Origin: Lachnospiraceae bacterium
GTDB taxonomy: Bacteria; Bacillota; Clostridia; Lachnospirales; Lachnospiraceae
Direction: 5' to 3'
DNA: 34,881 nucleotides
NCBI GenBank assembly: GCA_016281085.1
Contig: JAEEHY010000174.1
Location: forward strand, 1-34,881
Shown: positions 9,978-19,030 of the stretch, in pieces
How the letters are laid out: each line of letters starts with the position of its first letter
Numbering within the stretch: position 1 is the first letter of the stretch
Position numbers and translations under genes: made by a program
Notes under the pieces: generated by a model
What the model saw: the letters and a program-made list of their open reading frames with translations, nothing else
What the model was told of the DNA's origin: nothing
Database searches by the model: none

Positions 9978-12119
9978 ATGTATCCGGTATCAGAAGATTA
10001 TTTAGAGGCTATAGAAAAGTCTACCACAACTACATACTGGTATGGACAGATAAAGGCAAAAAACGGCGTGCTGTATTCCTTCACAGAGGATGATATAGAT
10101 TCCGGTTCGGGAAGGATAACACGAGAAATCAGTTCGGGTGAGGATTTAGAGATAGGTTCGACCTGTGCGGCCGGTCTTGATCTGTCCTTATACCTGGATG
10201 CAAACAGGTATGAGCTGTATGGGGCAGAGGTTAAGCTGTTCTATATGCTTAAACTTGACTCAAATAGCTGGGAGACTATACCACTCGGAGTGTTCTATAT
10301 AGAGGACCCGCCGGAAAGAGATATGGGCGTGCTTTCGATCCACGCCTATGACGCTATGATGCGTTTCAATAAAGATTTTGGATCTACTCTTATAGGCAAT
10401 CCATACTATATGCTTCAATATGCTTGTAATGCATGTAATGTGGAGCTTGGCAATACTCAGAGTGAAATAGCAAATATGCCAAACGGCAGCGTGGATACAT
10501 ACACTTATGAGGAAGCCACGATAAGCACCTATAAGGATCTGATAAGCTATATAGCAACCTTCTTAGGCGGGTATGCTTATATAGGCGTAGACGGCAAGCT
10601 GTATATCGCGCAGTACTCTATGGAGCCAGTACGTACTATAGATTCTGATTGGAGATATGATTATAAGCCTACAGATTATGAGACTTATTATACAGCCCTG
10701 ACAGCGTTCTTTATGGTTACGGAGGAAGAAGAGACATATAGCACGGGGGCCAGTGGGGGACTGACGTATGATATCGGGAGCAATCCGCTGATTCAGTTCA
10801 ATCTGGACGCTACACGAAGCGCGGTGCTTAATAATATCCTCAATGCGCTATCCAGCTTCACGTATACACCATTCAAAGCATCAACGCCTTGCGATCCTGC
10901 TTTGATGGTTGGAGATGTTTTAAACTTCACGGATAATCATGCCGTGGACGGTAAGCTGTCCGTTATCACTAAACAGATCATATCAATCAAGGGCGGGATG
11001 GAGCTTGAATGTTCCGGCGCAGATCCTAACCTTAATGTGCTTACTAAAGTACAGAAAAGTATAAAGTCGGTTGCAAAGTCCAATAATAAGGATGCAATGT
11101 ATTATTATGACTTTATCAATGCCGGAAGCATTCATGCTGACGACGGCGAAACGGTAAAAATAACTGAATTTAACTATATAACGACAAAGGCAACACACGT
11201 AGACTATCACGGCCAGGTCAAACTTGTGATAGATACAACGGAGATCATATCAGAGGATATGGTGTCCTGTTATGAAAACGACGGTGTTATAAAAGTAACT
11301 TATAAGATGGATGATAGTGAGGTCAAAGAGTACTATCCGGTGGACACATTTACAGACGGAGAGGTGCTGCTTGACCTTTTGTATTTCTTCTATGCGTCCG
11401 GCAATCTGACAGGCGTTTTTTCCGTATACCTTACGTGCGAGGGATGTTCTTTTGATATAGAGTCCGGGGCAGCAAGAGGCTATATCGCGGGCGCAGGTCT
11501 TGTCGGTGATTCCGCTTGGGATGGATCTGTGAAGGTAGAAGATAACTTCTACAAGTTTAATTTCAGTAGCAGAATGCATAAGCAGATGACGGATGAGCTT
11601 GTAAGCGTTGCACCGCAGGTGCCTAACGGTGATACCTTCTCACAGAATTATAAGAGGATATCATTTAGTCGTATCCTTAAGTCTCTTACAAGCGCAGTCG
11701 GAAACGTATTCAAACTTCATAAATTTACTGTCCCGTATAACGCGGGTGAAGTCACACTTGATAATACTAAGGTATCTGATGATAAGTGGGTGCTTGATAA
11801 TACATCACAGATAGGTATGGTTACGACACCAAACAAAACAGCATCAACCATACTTTACGTGAAAACAATAAATTCAGGACTTAATGTATTCTATATTGTG
11901 TCGTTTGACAGCGGTACTACGTGGTGGACGTATAACAACGGCTGGGTTGCGCCGGATTATACACAGGACGTTTACGGTATGTTTAAGTCCACAATGGAAG
12001 CGATCACACAGGCTCAATGGGCTACAAAGTTCACGGGTAACATTATGATAAGAGCCGTCCTGATTGACAGCATAGCATCACTCACAAATATTGAGATATT
12101 CACAGAGGAGGTACTTTAA
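9978..12119 (+). CDS. Tail-associated / baseplate hub-like protein
   Basis: 713 aa ORF; MYPVSEDYLEAIEKSTTTTYWYGQI... N-terminus and position downstream of the distal tail gene. Confidence 0.55.
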   Translation: MYPVSEDYLEAIEKSTTTTYWYGQIKAKNGVLYSFTEDDIDSGSGRITREISSGEDLEIGSTCAAGLDLSLYLDANRYELYGAEVKLFYMLKLDSNSWETIPLGVFYIEDPPERDMGVLSIHAYDAMMRFNKDFGSTLIGNPYYMLQYACNACNVELGNTQSEIANMPNGSVDTYTYEEATISTYKDLISYIATFLGGYAYIGVDGKLYIAQYSMEPVRTIDSDWRYDYKPTDYETYYTALTAFFMVTEEEETYSTGASGGLTYDIGSNPLIQFNLDATRSAVLNNILNALSSFTYTPFKASTPCDPALMVGDVLNFTDNHAVDGKLSVITKQIISIKGGMELECSGADPNLNVLTKVQKSIKSVAKSNNKDAMYYYDFINAGSIHADDGETVKITEFNYITTKATHVDYHGQVKLVIDTTEIISEDMVSCYENDGVIKVTYKMDDSEVKEYYPVDTFTDGEVLLDLLYFFYASGNLTGVFSVYLTCEGCSFDIESGAARGYIAGAGLVGDSAWDGSVKVEDNFYKFNFSSRMHKQMTDELVSVAPQVPNGDTFSQNYKRISFSRILKSLTSAVGNVFKLHKFTVPYNAGEVTLDNTKVSDDKWVLDNTSQIGMVTTPNKTASTILYVKTINSGLNVFYIVSFDSGTTWWTYNNGWVAPDYTQDVYGMFKSTMEAITQAQWATKFTGNIMIRAVLIDSIASLTNIEIFTEEVL

Positions 12120-13534
12120 TGTTAAAAGGTAAGACACGGATTGAATTGAGAAACGCAGAAACCGGAGAGCTGGAAGAAGTAAGGGAAGATGAAAACCTAA
12201 TAACACACGCTATTGATTATATCATAGACGCGGAAATGTCTTACAATGCCGCGCCGAATGATTATTGTTTACCGGTTGCGACTAAGCTGCTGGGCGGGAT
12301 CATGCTTTTTGATGATGAGCTGGATGAAGATGTTGATAATATCCACTTCCCGGTTGACGTTCATTTAGTGGGGTACGCAGGACAGACAGTTAATCCAACA
12401 GATGATTACGGCGGGTCCTATAACACTGTAGAGAGTTATAAAACCGAAACTGGATTCCGTAGTGTGTGGGATTTTGGTACTAACCAGGCAAACGGACAGA
12501 TAGCGGCTGTCGCACGTACAAGCGCATATGCGGGCAGAAATCCTTTAAGGTATATGTATGGTCCGCGATTCGTTCAAAGAGCTTGCGGCTTGCCGCAGAC
12601 GGATACAGGATGGGCACCGATCAGATATGACGGTGAATACCTGTATATGCTTAAGGGTAACAGCACTACGCACCTTATGAGACTTGCAAAGGTGAAGATG
12701 CCTATACACGCTATGGGCGCGGCTGATTACAGCGCAGTCAACTATGACTATGAGGTTATAGCGTCGTGGGATACGTCGGTACTGGTGCACGGTGGCGTGA
12801 CTGTATATCTTGACTCCCCTAATCAATACAGGGATGGTGGTGACGGATACATATATGCGCTTAGAGGAGATTGTACGGATGATCCTCAGAGTGGTAGAGG
12901 CATAAGATACTTCACTATATGTTATGGTGATGATTCTTATGATAAGTCAGCTTATAAGACCTTCACGATTGGATCTGAATACTATTACAATGGACAGACT
13001 GATCTAGGATATTATTCAAGCGGTACCCGTATTTATTGTAAATACTTCAATCACGCATATTTCCATATAAGCGACGGTAACTTATATCTGTTAAGCCTTG
13101 ACCGGAAAAGCGTATTTATCATAGATATGGAAAATCCTGCTTCTATGAGATCTGTACGCCTGATAGCAGTAGATAGCAGCGACTACATTGACAACATACA
13201 TAACTTAAGGCCGCACGCGGGCGGGGTATATGTAGTGATTTATCATTACGGGTATACAAGTAACCAGTGGGAAAACGGTATAGTATATCCTGACGGTACA
13301 TATGTTGTGAATGATATAGCGGGTACTAGTGATGAAACGCAAAGATGGGGATATTGCAGAGAACACGGCGATAAGTTAGAGCTGCTTTGCAATAATTACA
13401 ACGACGCTTACACCTTTGCTTACGGATGGGTGGCTAACTATCTTGGAACGATCAATAATCTAAGTTCTGTAGTAACAAAAACAGCCGCTCAGACTATGAG
13501 GATTATATACACCCTTACAGACGTGGATGAGTAA
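12119..13534 (+). CDS. Tail/baseplate structural protein, unknown family
   Basis: 471 aa ORF with start overlapping the previous stop; in tail module. Confidence 0.5.
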   Translation: MLKGKTRIELRNAETGELEEVREDENLITHAIDYIIDAEMSYNAAPNDYCLPVATKLLGGIMLFDDELDEDVDNIHFPVDVHLVGYAGQTVNPTDDYGGSYNTVESYKTETGFRSVWDFGTNQANGQIAAVARTSAYAGRNPLRYMYGPRFVQRACGLPQTDTGWAPIRYDGEYLYMLKGNSTTHLMRLAKVKMPIHAMGAADYSAVNYDYEVIASWDTSVLVHGGVTVYLDSPNQYRDGGDGYIYALRGDCTDDPQSGRGIRYFTICYGDDSYDKSAYKTFTIGSEYYYNGQTDLGYYSSGTRIYCKYFNHAYFHISDGNLYLLSLDRKSVFIIDMENPASMRSVRLIAVDSSDYIDNIHNLRPHAGGVYVVIYHYGYTSNQWENGIVYPDGTYVVNDIAGTSDETQRWGYCREHGDKLELLCNNYNDAYTFAYGWVANYLGTINNLSSVVTKTAAQTMRIIYTLTDVDE

Positions 13535-13546
13535 GGGGGTGTTTAT

Positions 13547-14302
13547 ATGGCTGATATAACCTATGCCAATTCCGGGGAAGGTTGGCTTTGTGATAAACGA
13601 TATTATAAAAGTGTTAAAGGGCTGATAGCTACACTGAACAATCGAAGCTATCACACATTAAGAAACGGGGCAGTCGTATTCGCAACGGTATTTTTACCAA
13701 ATGGATACACAGGCCCCGTTGTTATATCCACAGATGAGCTTAGAGCTTCTTACGATCAGGGAAGCACTAAGGCACAGGGCAGCTTTACCTATGCCGGATA
13801 TACGTGGTACATAACACAGTTCAAATACTTTGTCGTGGGCGACTATCCTGATACATCCGGTATGTCACAGCGGCTTGTGATGGATACCACAAATTATGCA
13901 GCAGTCGGTGAGGCTATCCTGGAAGCAGCAAGCATAATACGTGAGGAAGATTTTACAACAAGCCTTGAAAAGATCTATTACAACGGCAAGAGCAAAGTTA
14001 TCAAGCGTATATGCCAGCTTATCAACCAGCTCCATAAGTTAGGTACAACTCACAATGATGCGTACTATGGGGACTTGGGACAGATAGCATATGAGCACTC
14101 GCAGACACAGGGTAATGCTCATAATCTGACGTTAGAGGATTTAGGTCTTGAAAGAGTTAATGACCAGATAGCTTCTATCTTAGAGGCTATAGGTTCTGTA
14201 GACCAATGGGGAACGTCAGCAGCAAAGACGGATACGATTGTTGACCATAGCGGCAACGATCTTGTGTTCAAATCACCTGCCCAGCTTTTAGCTTGGCACT
14301 AA
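13547..14302 (+). CDS. Tail structural protein, unknown family
   Basis: 251 aa ORF in tail module immediately upstream of the DGR target. Confidence 0.45.
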   Translation: MADITYANSGEGWLCDKRYYKSVKGLIATLNNRSYHTLRNGAVVFATVFLPNGYTGPVVISTDELRASYDQGSTKAQGSFTYAGYTWYITQFKYFVVGDYPDTSGMSQRLVMDTTNYAAVGEAILEAASIIREEDFTTSLEKIYYNGKSKVIKRICQLINQLHKLGTTHNDAYYGDLGQIAYEHSQTQGNAHNLTLEDLGLERVNDQIASILEAIGSVDQWGTSAAKTDTIVDHSGNDLVFKSPAQLLAWH

Positions 14303-14330
14303 ACAAAATTCTTAAGAGAGGAGAAACGAA

Positions 14331-15503
14331 ATGGCTATCAAAACTATTTCAGAGCTGCCGGAAAAGCTCAATCTTAGCAACAGCGATCTGTTTGTTGTTG
14401 ATGACGGCGACAACAACTATCGCATTACGTGGGCACAGCTTATCCAGCTTTTACCGTGCGTAAGTCAGTTCAAAAAAGATGACGAGACAGGCACGATAAG
14501 CATTAAGCTCACAAACAACCAGATACTTTCAATTGTACCGCATGATCCGACTAAACTGAATGCTTCCGCTTATGTGGTATTTACGGGGGCTACACAGAGC
14601 ACGGAGGGTGCAGCCGGTATTGTACCGAAACCCACAGCGATTAACAAGTATCTTGGATCAGGCGGGTCGTGGGAGACACCTGATACTACACCTACGCAGG
14701 ACTCACAGAAGCTCATCACGTCAGCAGGCGTATTCAATGCGCTGAATGATAAGGTAAGCATCCAGGATAACGCGGGCTTCCATAACAGCATATTCAGAGG
14801 AAAGAACCTCGGATCATCCCTTACAGCGGCGCAAAAAACCGCTATAGCTGCCGGTACATTTGAAGATATGTATATAGGCGACTACTGGGAGATCAACAGT
14901 GTCAAGTATCGTATCGCACACTTTGACTACTGGCTGAATTGTGGTGATGGAAGTAACGTATGCACGGATCATCACGTAGTTGTTGTACCGGACAGCGCAC
15001 TGGTTAACAAGAGGATGAATGCAAAGGTTGATAATGTGGATACAACCGCAGGTGCGTATGTCAATTCCGAAATGCGCACAACTAACCTTGCAGACGCTAA
15101 GACCATTGTTAATGCGGCGTTTGGTGCTGATAACATTCTGGGGCACAGAGAGTACATGCAGAATGCTGTAACTGACGGCTATGAGTCAGCGGGAGCTTGG
15201 GTTAATGCTGATATCGAGCTTATGAGTGAGATTATGGTATACGGCTCAAATATCTTCCATAACGTGAAGTGTGGAACAGCCCTGCCTAACCTTTATACGG
15301 TTAATAAGACGCAGCTTGCATTGTTCAGACTTGATCCGTCGTACATCATATGCAAGAACGTCGCACAGACAGACCGATCTTACTGGTGGCTTCGTGATGT
15401 TGTATCTGCTACGTACTTCGCTCTTGTCAGCGCCGGCGGCAGTGCCTACGCTGGCGGCGCGTCGGACACTATTGGCGTGCGCCCGGCTTTCGGAATCAAA
15501 TAA
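14331..15503 (+). CDS. Tail-fibre-like protein, DGR target 1 carrying VR1 at its C-terminus
   Basis: Fibre-like N-terminus; C-terminus SYWWLRDVVSATYFALVSAGGSAYAGGASDTIGVRPAFGIK aligns to TR-encoded SNWWLRDVVSATNFANVNNNGNANNNGASNSNGVRPDF with changes at Asn codons. Confidence 0.9.
   Translation: MAIKTISELPEKLNLSNSDLFVVDDGDNNYRITWAQLIQLLPCVSQFKKDDETGTISIKLTNNQILSIVPHDPTKLNASAYVVFTGATQSTEGAAGIVPKPTAINKYLGSGGSWETPDTTPTQDSQKLITSAGVFNALNDKVSIQDNAGFHNSIFRGKNLGSSLTAAQKTAIAAGTFEDMYIGDYWEINSVKYRIAHFDYWLNCGDGSNVCTDHHVVVVPDSALVNKRMNAKVDNVDTTAGAYVNSEMRTTNLADAKTIVNAAFGADNILGHREYMQNAVTDGYESAGAWVNADIELMSEIMVYGSNIFHNVKCGTALPNLYTVNKTQLALFRLDPSYIICKNVAQTDRSYWWLRDVVSATYFALVSAGGSAYAGGASDTIGVRPAFGIK
15374..15492 (+). 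repeat. DGR variable repeat VR1
   Basis: Ungapped match to TR 16204-16322; 18 of 30 TR adenines substituted, 1 of 87 non-adenines (16204-16320). Confidence 0.95.
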
Positions 15504-15511
15504 TCTTCAAT

Positions 15512-15532
15512 CCCCGCCCCTCGTGGGCGGGG
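15512..15532 (+). promoter_or_regulatory. GC-rich hairpin downstream of VR1 (putative DGR target-site hairpin)
   Basis: ccccgccc (15512-15519) - ctcgt - gggcgggg (15525-15532): 8-bp stem, 5-nt loop, right after the stop codon. Confidence 0.8.
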
Positions 15533-15538
15533 TCAATA

Positions 15539-16180
15539 GTGGATAAGGAGATAGATAAAGTGTCAAGTGTACCATTAAGCAGACGTAAACCTTCACGCTT
15601 TGAAGCAGAACATCAATACTACAAACTTCGCGACGCAGTAACAGAGTTTATGTTACTGGATTTTGGCTTTTCACAGGAGAAGTATGCAAGAAAAATTGAG
15701 AGATATCGCGCTACACACTGTGGAGTTGATAACGTGGATGAAGTAGTTGCGCGGTTCAAGAAAAAGTCGGATGCATTTTATGATTGGTACATAGACAAAG
15801 AGTGTAATGCCATTCTTAAGATTTTGCAGGATATTGAAGCAGAGTTTACTTTTGGCAATTCAATCTATCCCTCGGAAACAGCGGCAAAACTTTTTGAGTT
15901 TATAGAACGCAGGAAGCATATCAACGCCGCTATCGCAAACTGCTATATCTTACGCCAGGAGCTACAGGATATCGTGAGGATCTTGCCCGTTGACTTCAAC
16001 AAGTGCACGCGCTTCACGGAGGCTATTGATAAGCAGATTGCGTTATTTAAGGGTGTAAGACAGGCTGATAACCGGTTCTTACGCACAAAGAAACGTAACG
16101 AATTAACCAATGATATCATACAAATACTGAACGGGATTATATCAGTCGTATCCCAGATGGAAAACAGGGTTACTGATTAG
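15539..16180 (+). CDS. Putative DGR accessory protein (Avd-like)
   Basis: Located between target and TR, mostly helical composition; SD AAGGAG suggests GTG start at 15560. Call is by position and helical character. Confidence 0.55.
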   Translation: MDKEIDKVSSVPLSRRKPSRFEAEHQYYKLRDAVTEFMLLDFGFSQEKYARKIERYRATHCGVDNVDEVVARFKKKSDAFYDWYIDKECNAILKILQDIEAEFTFGNSIYPSETAAKLFEFIERRKHINAAIANCYILRQELQDIVRILPVDFNKCTRFTEAIDKQIALFKGVRQADNRFLRTKKRNELTNDIIQILNGIISVVSQMENRVTD

Positions 16181-16203
16181 GGCAGCTTTTGAACGAGATA
16201 ACG

Positions 16204-16322
16204 CCGATCTAACTGGTGGCTTCGTGATGTTGTATCTGCTACGAACTTCGCTAATGTCAACAACAACGGCAATGCCAACAATAACGGCGCGTCGAACAGT
16301 AATGGCGTGCGCCCGGATTTCG
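16204..16322 (+). repeat. DGR template repeat (TR)
   Basis: Non-coding copy of the VR with AAC/AAT-rich core; lies between accessory ORF and RT; both VRs differ from it essentially only at A positions. Confidence 0.95.
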
Positions 16323-16503
16323 ACATATCAGATAAGACCTAAAAAGAGGCGAGATATGTTTACGAAAGGAAAAGCTGTCCATGCTTAACAGCTAAAAGAT
16401 AGCGCACAAGCGGAGTAGTGCCCTATGACTACTTGGCCTATGGCGTATGGTTACGACTGTGCCCTATCCGGGTCTTAACCCCGTTTGGGGAATATAGGGA
16501 AAC
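16323..16503 (+). ncRNA. DGR RNA spacer between TR and RT
   Basis: TR-RT spacer with foldable segments: agtag/ctact around 16435, and ccctat (16463-16468)/ataggg (16494-16499) enclosing cccc-gttt-gggg (16479-16490). Confidence 0.55.
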
Positions 16504-17670
16504 ATGGAAATAGTTTCTGATATGAATGTGCTGTATGAGGCATTCAGGGCTTCAATGAAAAGCAGCTCATGGAAGGAGGAACCACAACGCTTTGAAGCAA
16601 ACTTTTTGTCAGAGTTAAATGCACTGAGAATAGAGCTTGAAGAGAAGTCGTATAAAACCTTACCGGGCAATGAGTTTGAACAGAATGAGAGAGGCAAGAA
16701 GAGACACATACACGGTAACAGGATGCGTGACAGAGTAGTAAGGCACGCCTTGTGTGATAAGGTGTTGGGTCCCTGCTTACAGCCCTATATCATTTATAAC
16801 AACGGTGCCAGTCAGGAAGGTAAAGGTGTGGACTTCTCACGCAGACTGTTTGAGAGGGACTTGCATAACTACTGGTTAGAGTACAGGACTAATGACGGCT
16901 ATATTGCTTTCGTGGATCTGTCAAAGTTTTATGACAATATCCGGCATGACGTTACAAAGGCTATGATCTGTCCTAAGATAGATCCATTTTCCGGGTGGCT
17001 CTTCTCAAATATCGTAGACTCATTTCAGGTGGATGTATCATACATGACAGATGAAGAGTATTCGCGTTGCCTGGATAATAAGTTTGACTCTATCAAGTAT
17101 TACGCCAACGTCCCGAAAGAAGCACGGACGGGTGAAAAGTATATGGCAAAGTCAGCCAATATCGGAGATCAGACGGCACAGAATATTGGGGTTTACCTGC
17201 CTACACGAATCGACAACTATGTAACTATCGTGAGAGGCTTTAAACGGTACGGCCGTTATATGGATGATATGTACCTGATACACCCTGACAAAGAGTACTT
17301 AGAAGAAACACTTAAGGGTATGTATGAGGAAGCAACACGACTCGGATTTTTCATAAATCAGAAGAAAACGCGTGTGTGCAAGCTGTCCGATACATACACT
17401 TATCTTCAATTCAAGTATTATCTGACGGATACAGGCAAGGTTGTTAAACGGATCAATCCTAAGTCAGTAACACGTCAGAGAAGAAAACTTAAGAAGTATC
17501 ACAACCTGTGGAGCAAAAACGTAGTTTCCTATGACACGGTAAAGCAGGAATATAAGTCGTGGATGGGAAGATACGCTAAATATATGTCGAAAGCACAGAT
17601 ACGGCATATGAAGGAATTATACCAATACTTATTTAAGGAGGATGTAAGATGGAAGGAAAATACACCATAA
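16504..17670 (+). CDS. DGR reverse transcriptase
   Basis: RT motifs: GYIAFVDLSKFYDNIRHD, ANIGDQTAQNIGVYLPTRID, and the YxDD catalytic motif GRYMDDMYLI; adjacent to TR/VR. Confidence 0.95.
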   Translation: MEIVSDMNVLYEAFRASMKSSSWKEEPQRFEANFLSELNALRIELEEKSYKTLPGNEFEQNERGKKRHIHGNRMRDRVVRHALCDKVLGPCLQPYIIYNNGASQEGKGVDFSRRLFERDLHNYWLEYRTNDGYIAFVDLSKFYDNIRHDVTKAMICPKIDPFSGWLFSNIVDSFQVDVSYMTDEEYSRCLDNKFDSIKYYANVPKEARTGEKYMAKSANIGDQTAQNIGVYLPTRIDNYVTIVRGFKRYGRYMDDMYLIHPDKEYLEETLKGMYEEATRLGFFINQKKTRVCKLSDTYTYLQFKYYLTDTGKVVKRINPKSVTRQRRKLKKYHNLWSKNVVSYDTVKQEYKSWMGRYAKYMSKAQIRHMKELYQYLFKEDVRWKENTP

Positions 17671-17954
17671 CATTATCAGACGGTACGCAGATCAGTAACC
17701 TGGATCTGAACGGTAACAACTTTGTCTCAAAGACAAAAGTAAAGGAATCAGACTTTGAGGGTAAGTTGCAGGTCGTTACAGTAACAAACGGAGAAGAGGA
17801 AACAGTGATGCATAACTGTGAGCTTGTCCAGATAGTAAAGACCGGCAATGAATACTGGTTCGTTATCAATGAAATGTCTGAGGAAAAGCTGACACTCTTA
17901 CAGATGCAGGCCAACATTGATTTTATCGCGGCTATGTCTGATATCGAATTATAA
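17649..17954 (+). CDS. Hypothetical phage protein
   Basis: 101 aa ORF with SD aaggagg, overlaps 3' end of RT by 22 nt. Confidence 0.6.
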   Translation: MEGKYTITLSDGTQISNLDLNGNNFVSKTKVKESDFEGKLQVVTVTNGEEETVMHNCELVQIVKTGNEYWFVINEMSEEKLTLLQMQANIDFIAAMSDIEL

Positions 17955-17971
17955 GAAGGGAGGATAAGAGA

Positions 17972-18124
17972 ATGCAGCACAGTAAGAATTTTGAGAAGGT
18001 AAAGATGTATTATGACACGGGAGTATGGGATAAGGATAAGGTAAGGAAGATGGTTACAAATCCTAAGTCGGGTCCGTGGATCACTGAGGCCGAATACAAA
18101 GAGATCACGGGAGAAGATTATTAA
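17972..18124 (+). CDS. XkdX family protein
   Basis: 50 aa not in the ORF track: MQHSKNFEKVKMYYDTGVWDKDKVRKMVTNPKSGPWITEAEYKEITGEDY; SD gggagg; matches XkdX pattern. Confidence 0.75.
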   Translation: MQHSKNFEKVKMYYDTGVWDKDKVRKMVTNPKSGPWITEAEYKEITGEDY

Positions 18125-18138
18125 AGGGAGGTATCCTG

Positions 18139-18456
18139 ATGACACCAATAATTACAGCGATTATAGCGGGCGTAACTTCAAGCGGGTTATGCTCGCTTAT
18201 TATTTTCTTTGTCCAGCGGCATGATGCAAAGACCGGCAAAAGGTCAGCGGAATCAGAAATGCTGCTGGGATTGGGGCATGATCGGATAGTATCACTTGGA
18301 GGTGAGTATATCCGACGCGGATCTATCACGCAAGACGAATATGAAAATTTGCATGAGTACTTATACAAACCATACAAAGAGCTTGGCGGTAATGGTACAG
18401 CCGCCCGGATAATGGCTGAGATAGAGAAGCTGCCTCTGGTCAAAAAAGGACGGTGA
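18139..18456 (+). CDS. Small membrane protein of the lysis module
   Basis: N-terminal TM helix; SD GGGAGG; synteny with holin and endolysin. Confidence 0.5.
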   Translation: MTPIITAIIAGVTSSGLCSLIIFFVQRHDAKTGKRSAESEMLLGLGHDRIVSLGGEYIRRGSITQDEYENLHEYLYKPYKELGGNGTAARIMAEIEKLPLVKKGR

Positions 18457-18728
18457 TAATTATGAAGAGAAGGAAACAGAGAAGCAAGTACCGTTCACTA
18501 ACCTTATACGTGGTATTCAGCATTGCAATGATAATTCTGTATAGCGTGGTGGAGCTGGTGACTGCTACACTCACCGGGATATCTCACGACACATTGACAA
18601 CCTGTTTTATGTCAGTGTTTGGGGGAGAGATCCTGTGCGCCTGCCTGATAAAGATATTCAAGCTCAAACAGGATAACGTGATTGATAATTCAGATCCGCG
18701 CTATGATGAAGGGAGTGATGAGATATGA
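18453..18728 (+). CDS. Small two-TM membrane protein
   Basis: Hydrophobic segments; overlapping start/stop with neighbours. Likely start is the downstream ATG (MKRRKQRSKYRS). Confidence 0.5.
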   Translation: MIIMKRRKQRSKYRSLTLYVVFSIAMIILYSVVELVTATLTGISHDTLTTCFMSVFGGEILCACLIKIFKLKQDNVIDNSDPRYDEGSDEI

Positions 18729-19027
18729 ATACCGGTTATATAGTATCAGCACTTGCTATATCAAGTGCCTTAACATCTTTGACCGTAGAAGGTATCAAGA
18801 AGCTGCTGGATGAACAGGGAAAGCCGTACAAGCCTAACCTGCTTGCAGCTATCGTAGCTGTCCTTTTATCGGTCTTTGCTATTGCAGGATACGCGCTGTA
18901 TAAGTCTATCCCTATGAGCGTACAGCTTGTGGTGATAACCATAGCGTTTGCGTTCCTGTCGTGGCTTGTATCAATGGTAGGCTTTGACAAAGTTAAGCAG
19001 CTTATAGCGCAGCTTACGGGAGGGTGA
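18725..19027 (+). CDS. Phage holin
   Basis: Three hydrophobic segments, directly upstream of the endolysin. Confidence 0.65.
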   Translation: MNTGYIVSALAISSALTSLTVEGIKKLLDEQGKPYKPNLLAAIVAVLLSVFAIAGYALYKSIPMSVQLVVITIAFAFLSWLVSMVGFDKVKQLIAQLTGG

Positions 19028-19030
19028 GAT

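Noticed and set aside
16204-16322. Possible degraded duplicate (pseudogene) of the tail-fibre C-terminus
   Set aside because: Differences to both VRs sit almost exclusively at TR adenines and the copy lies beside an RT; template repeat explains it better.
17633-18148. 171 aa minus-strand ORF opposite small late genes
   Set aside because: Overlaps three + strand ORFs with SDs including the XkdX-like gene; no promoter or family resemblance.
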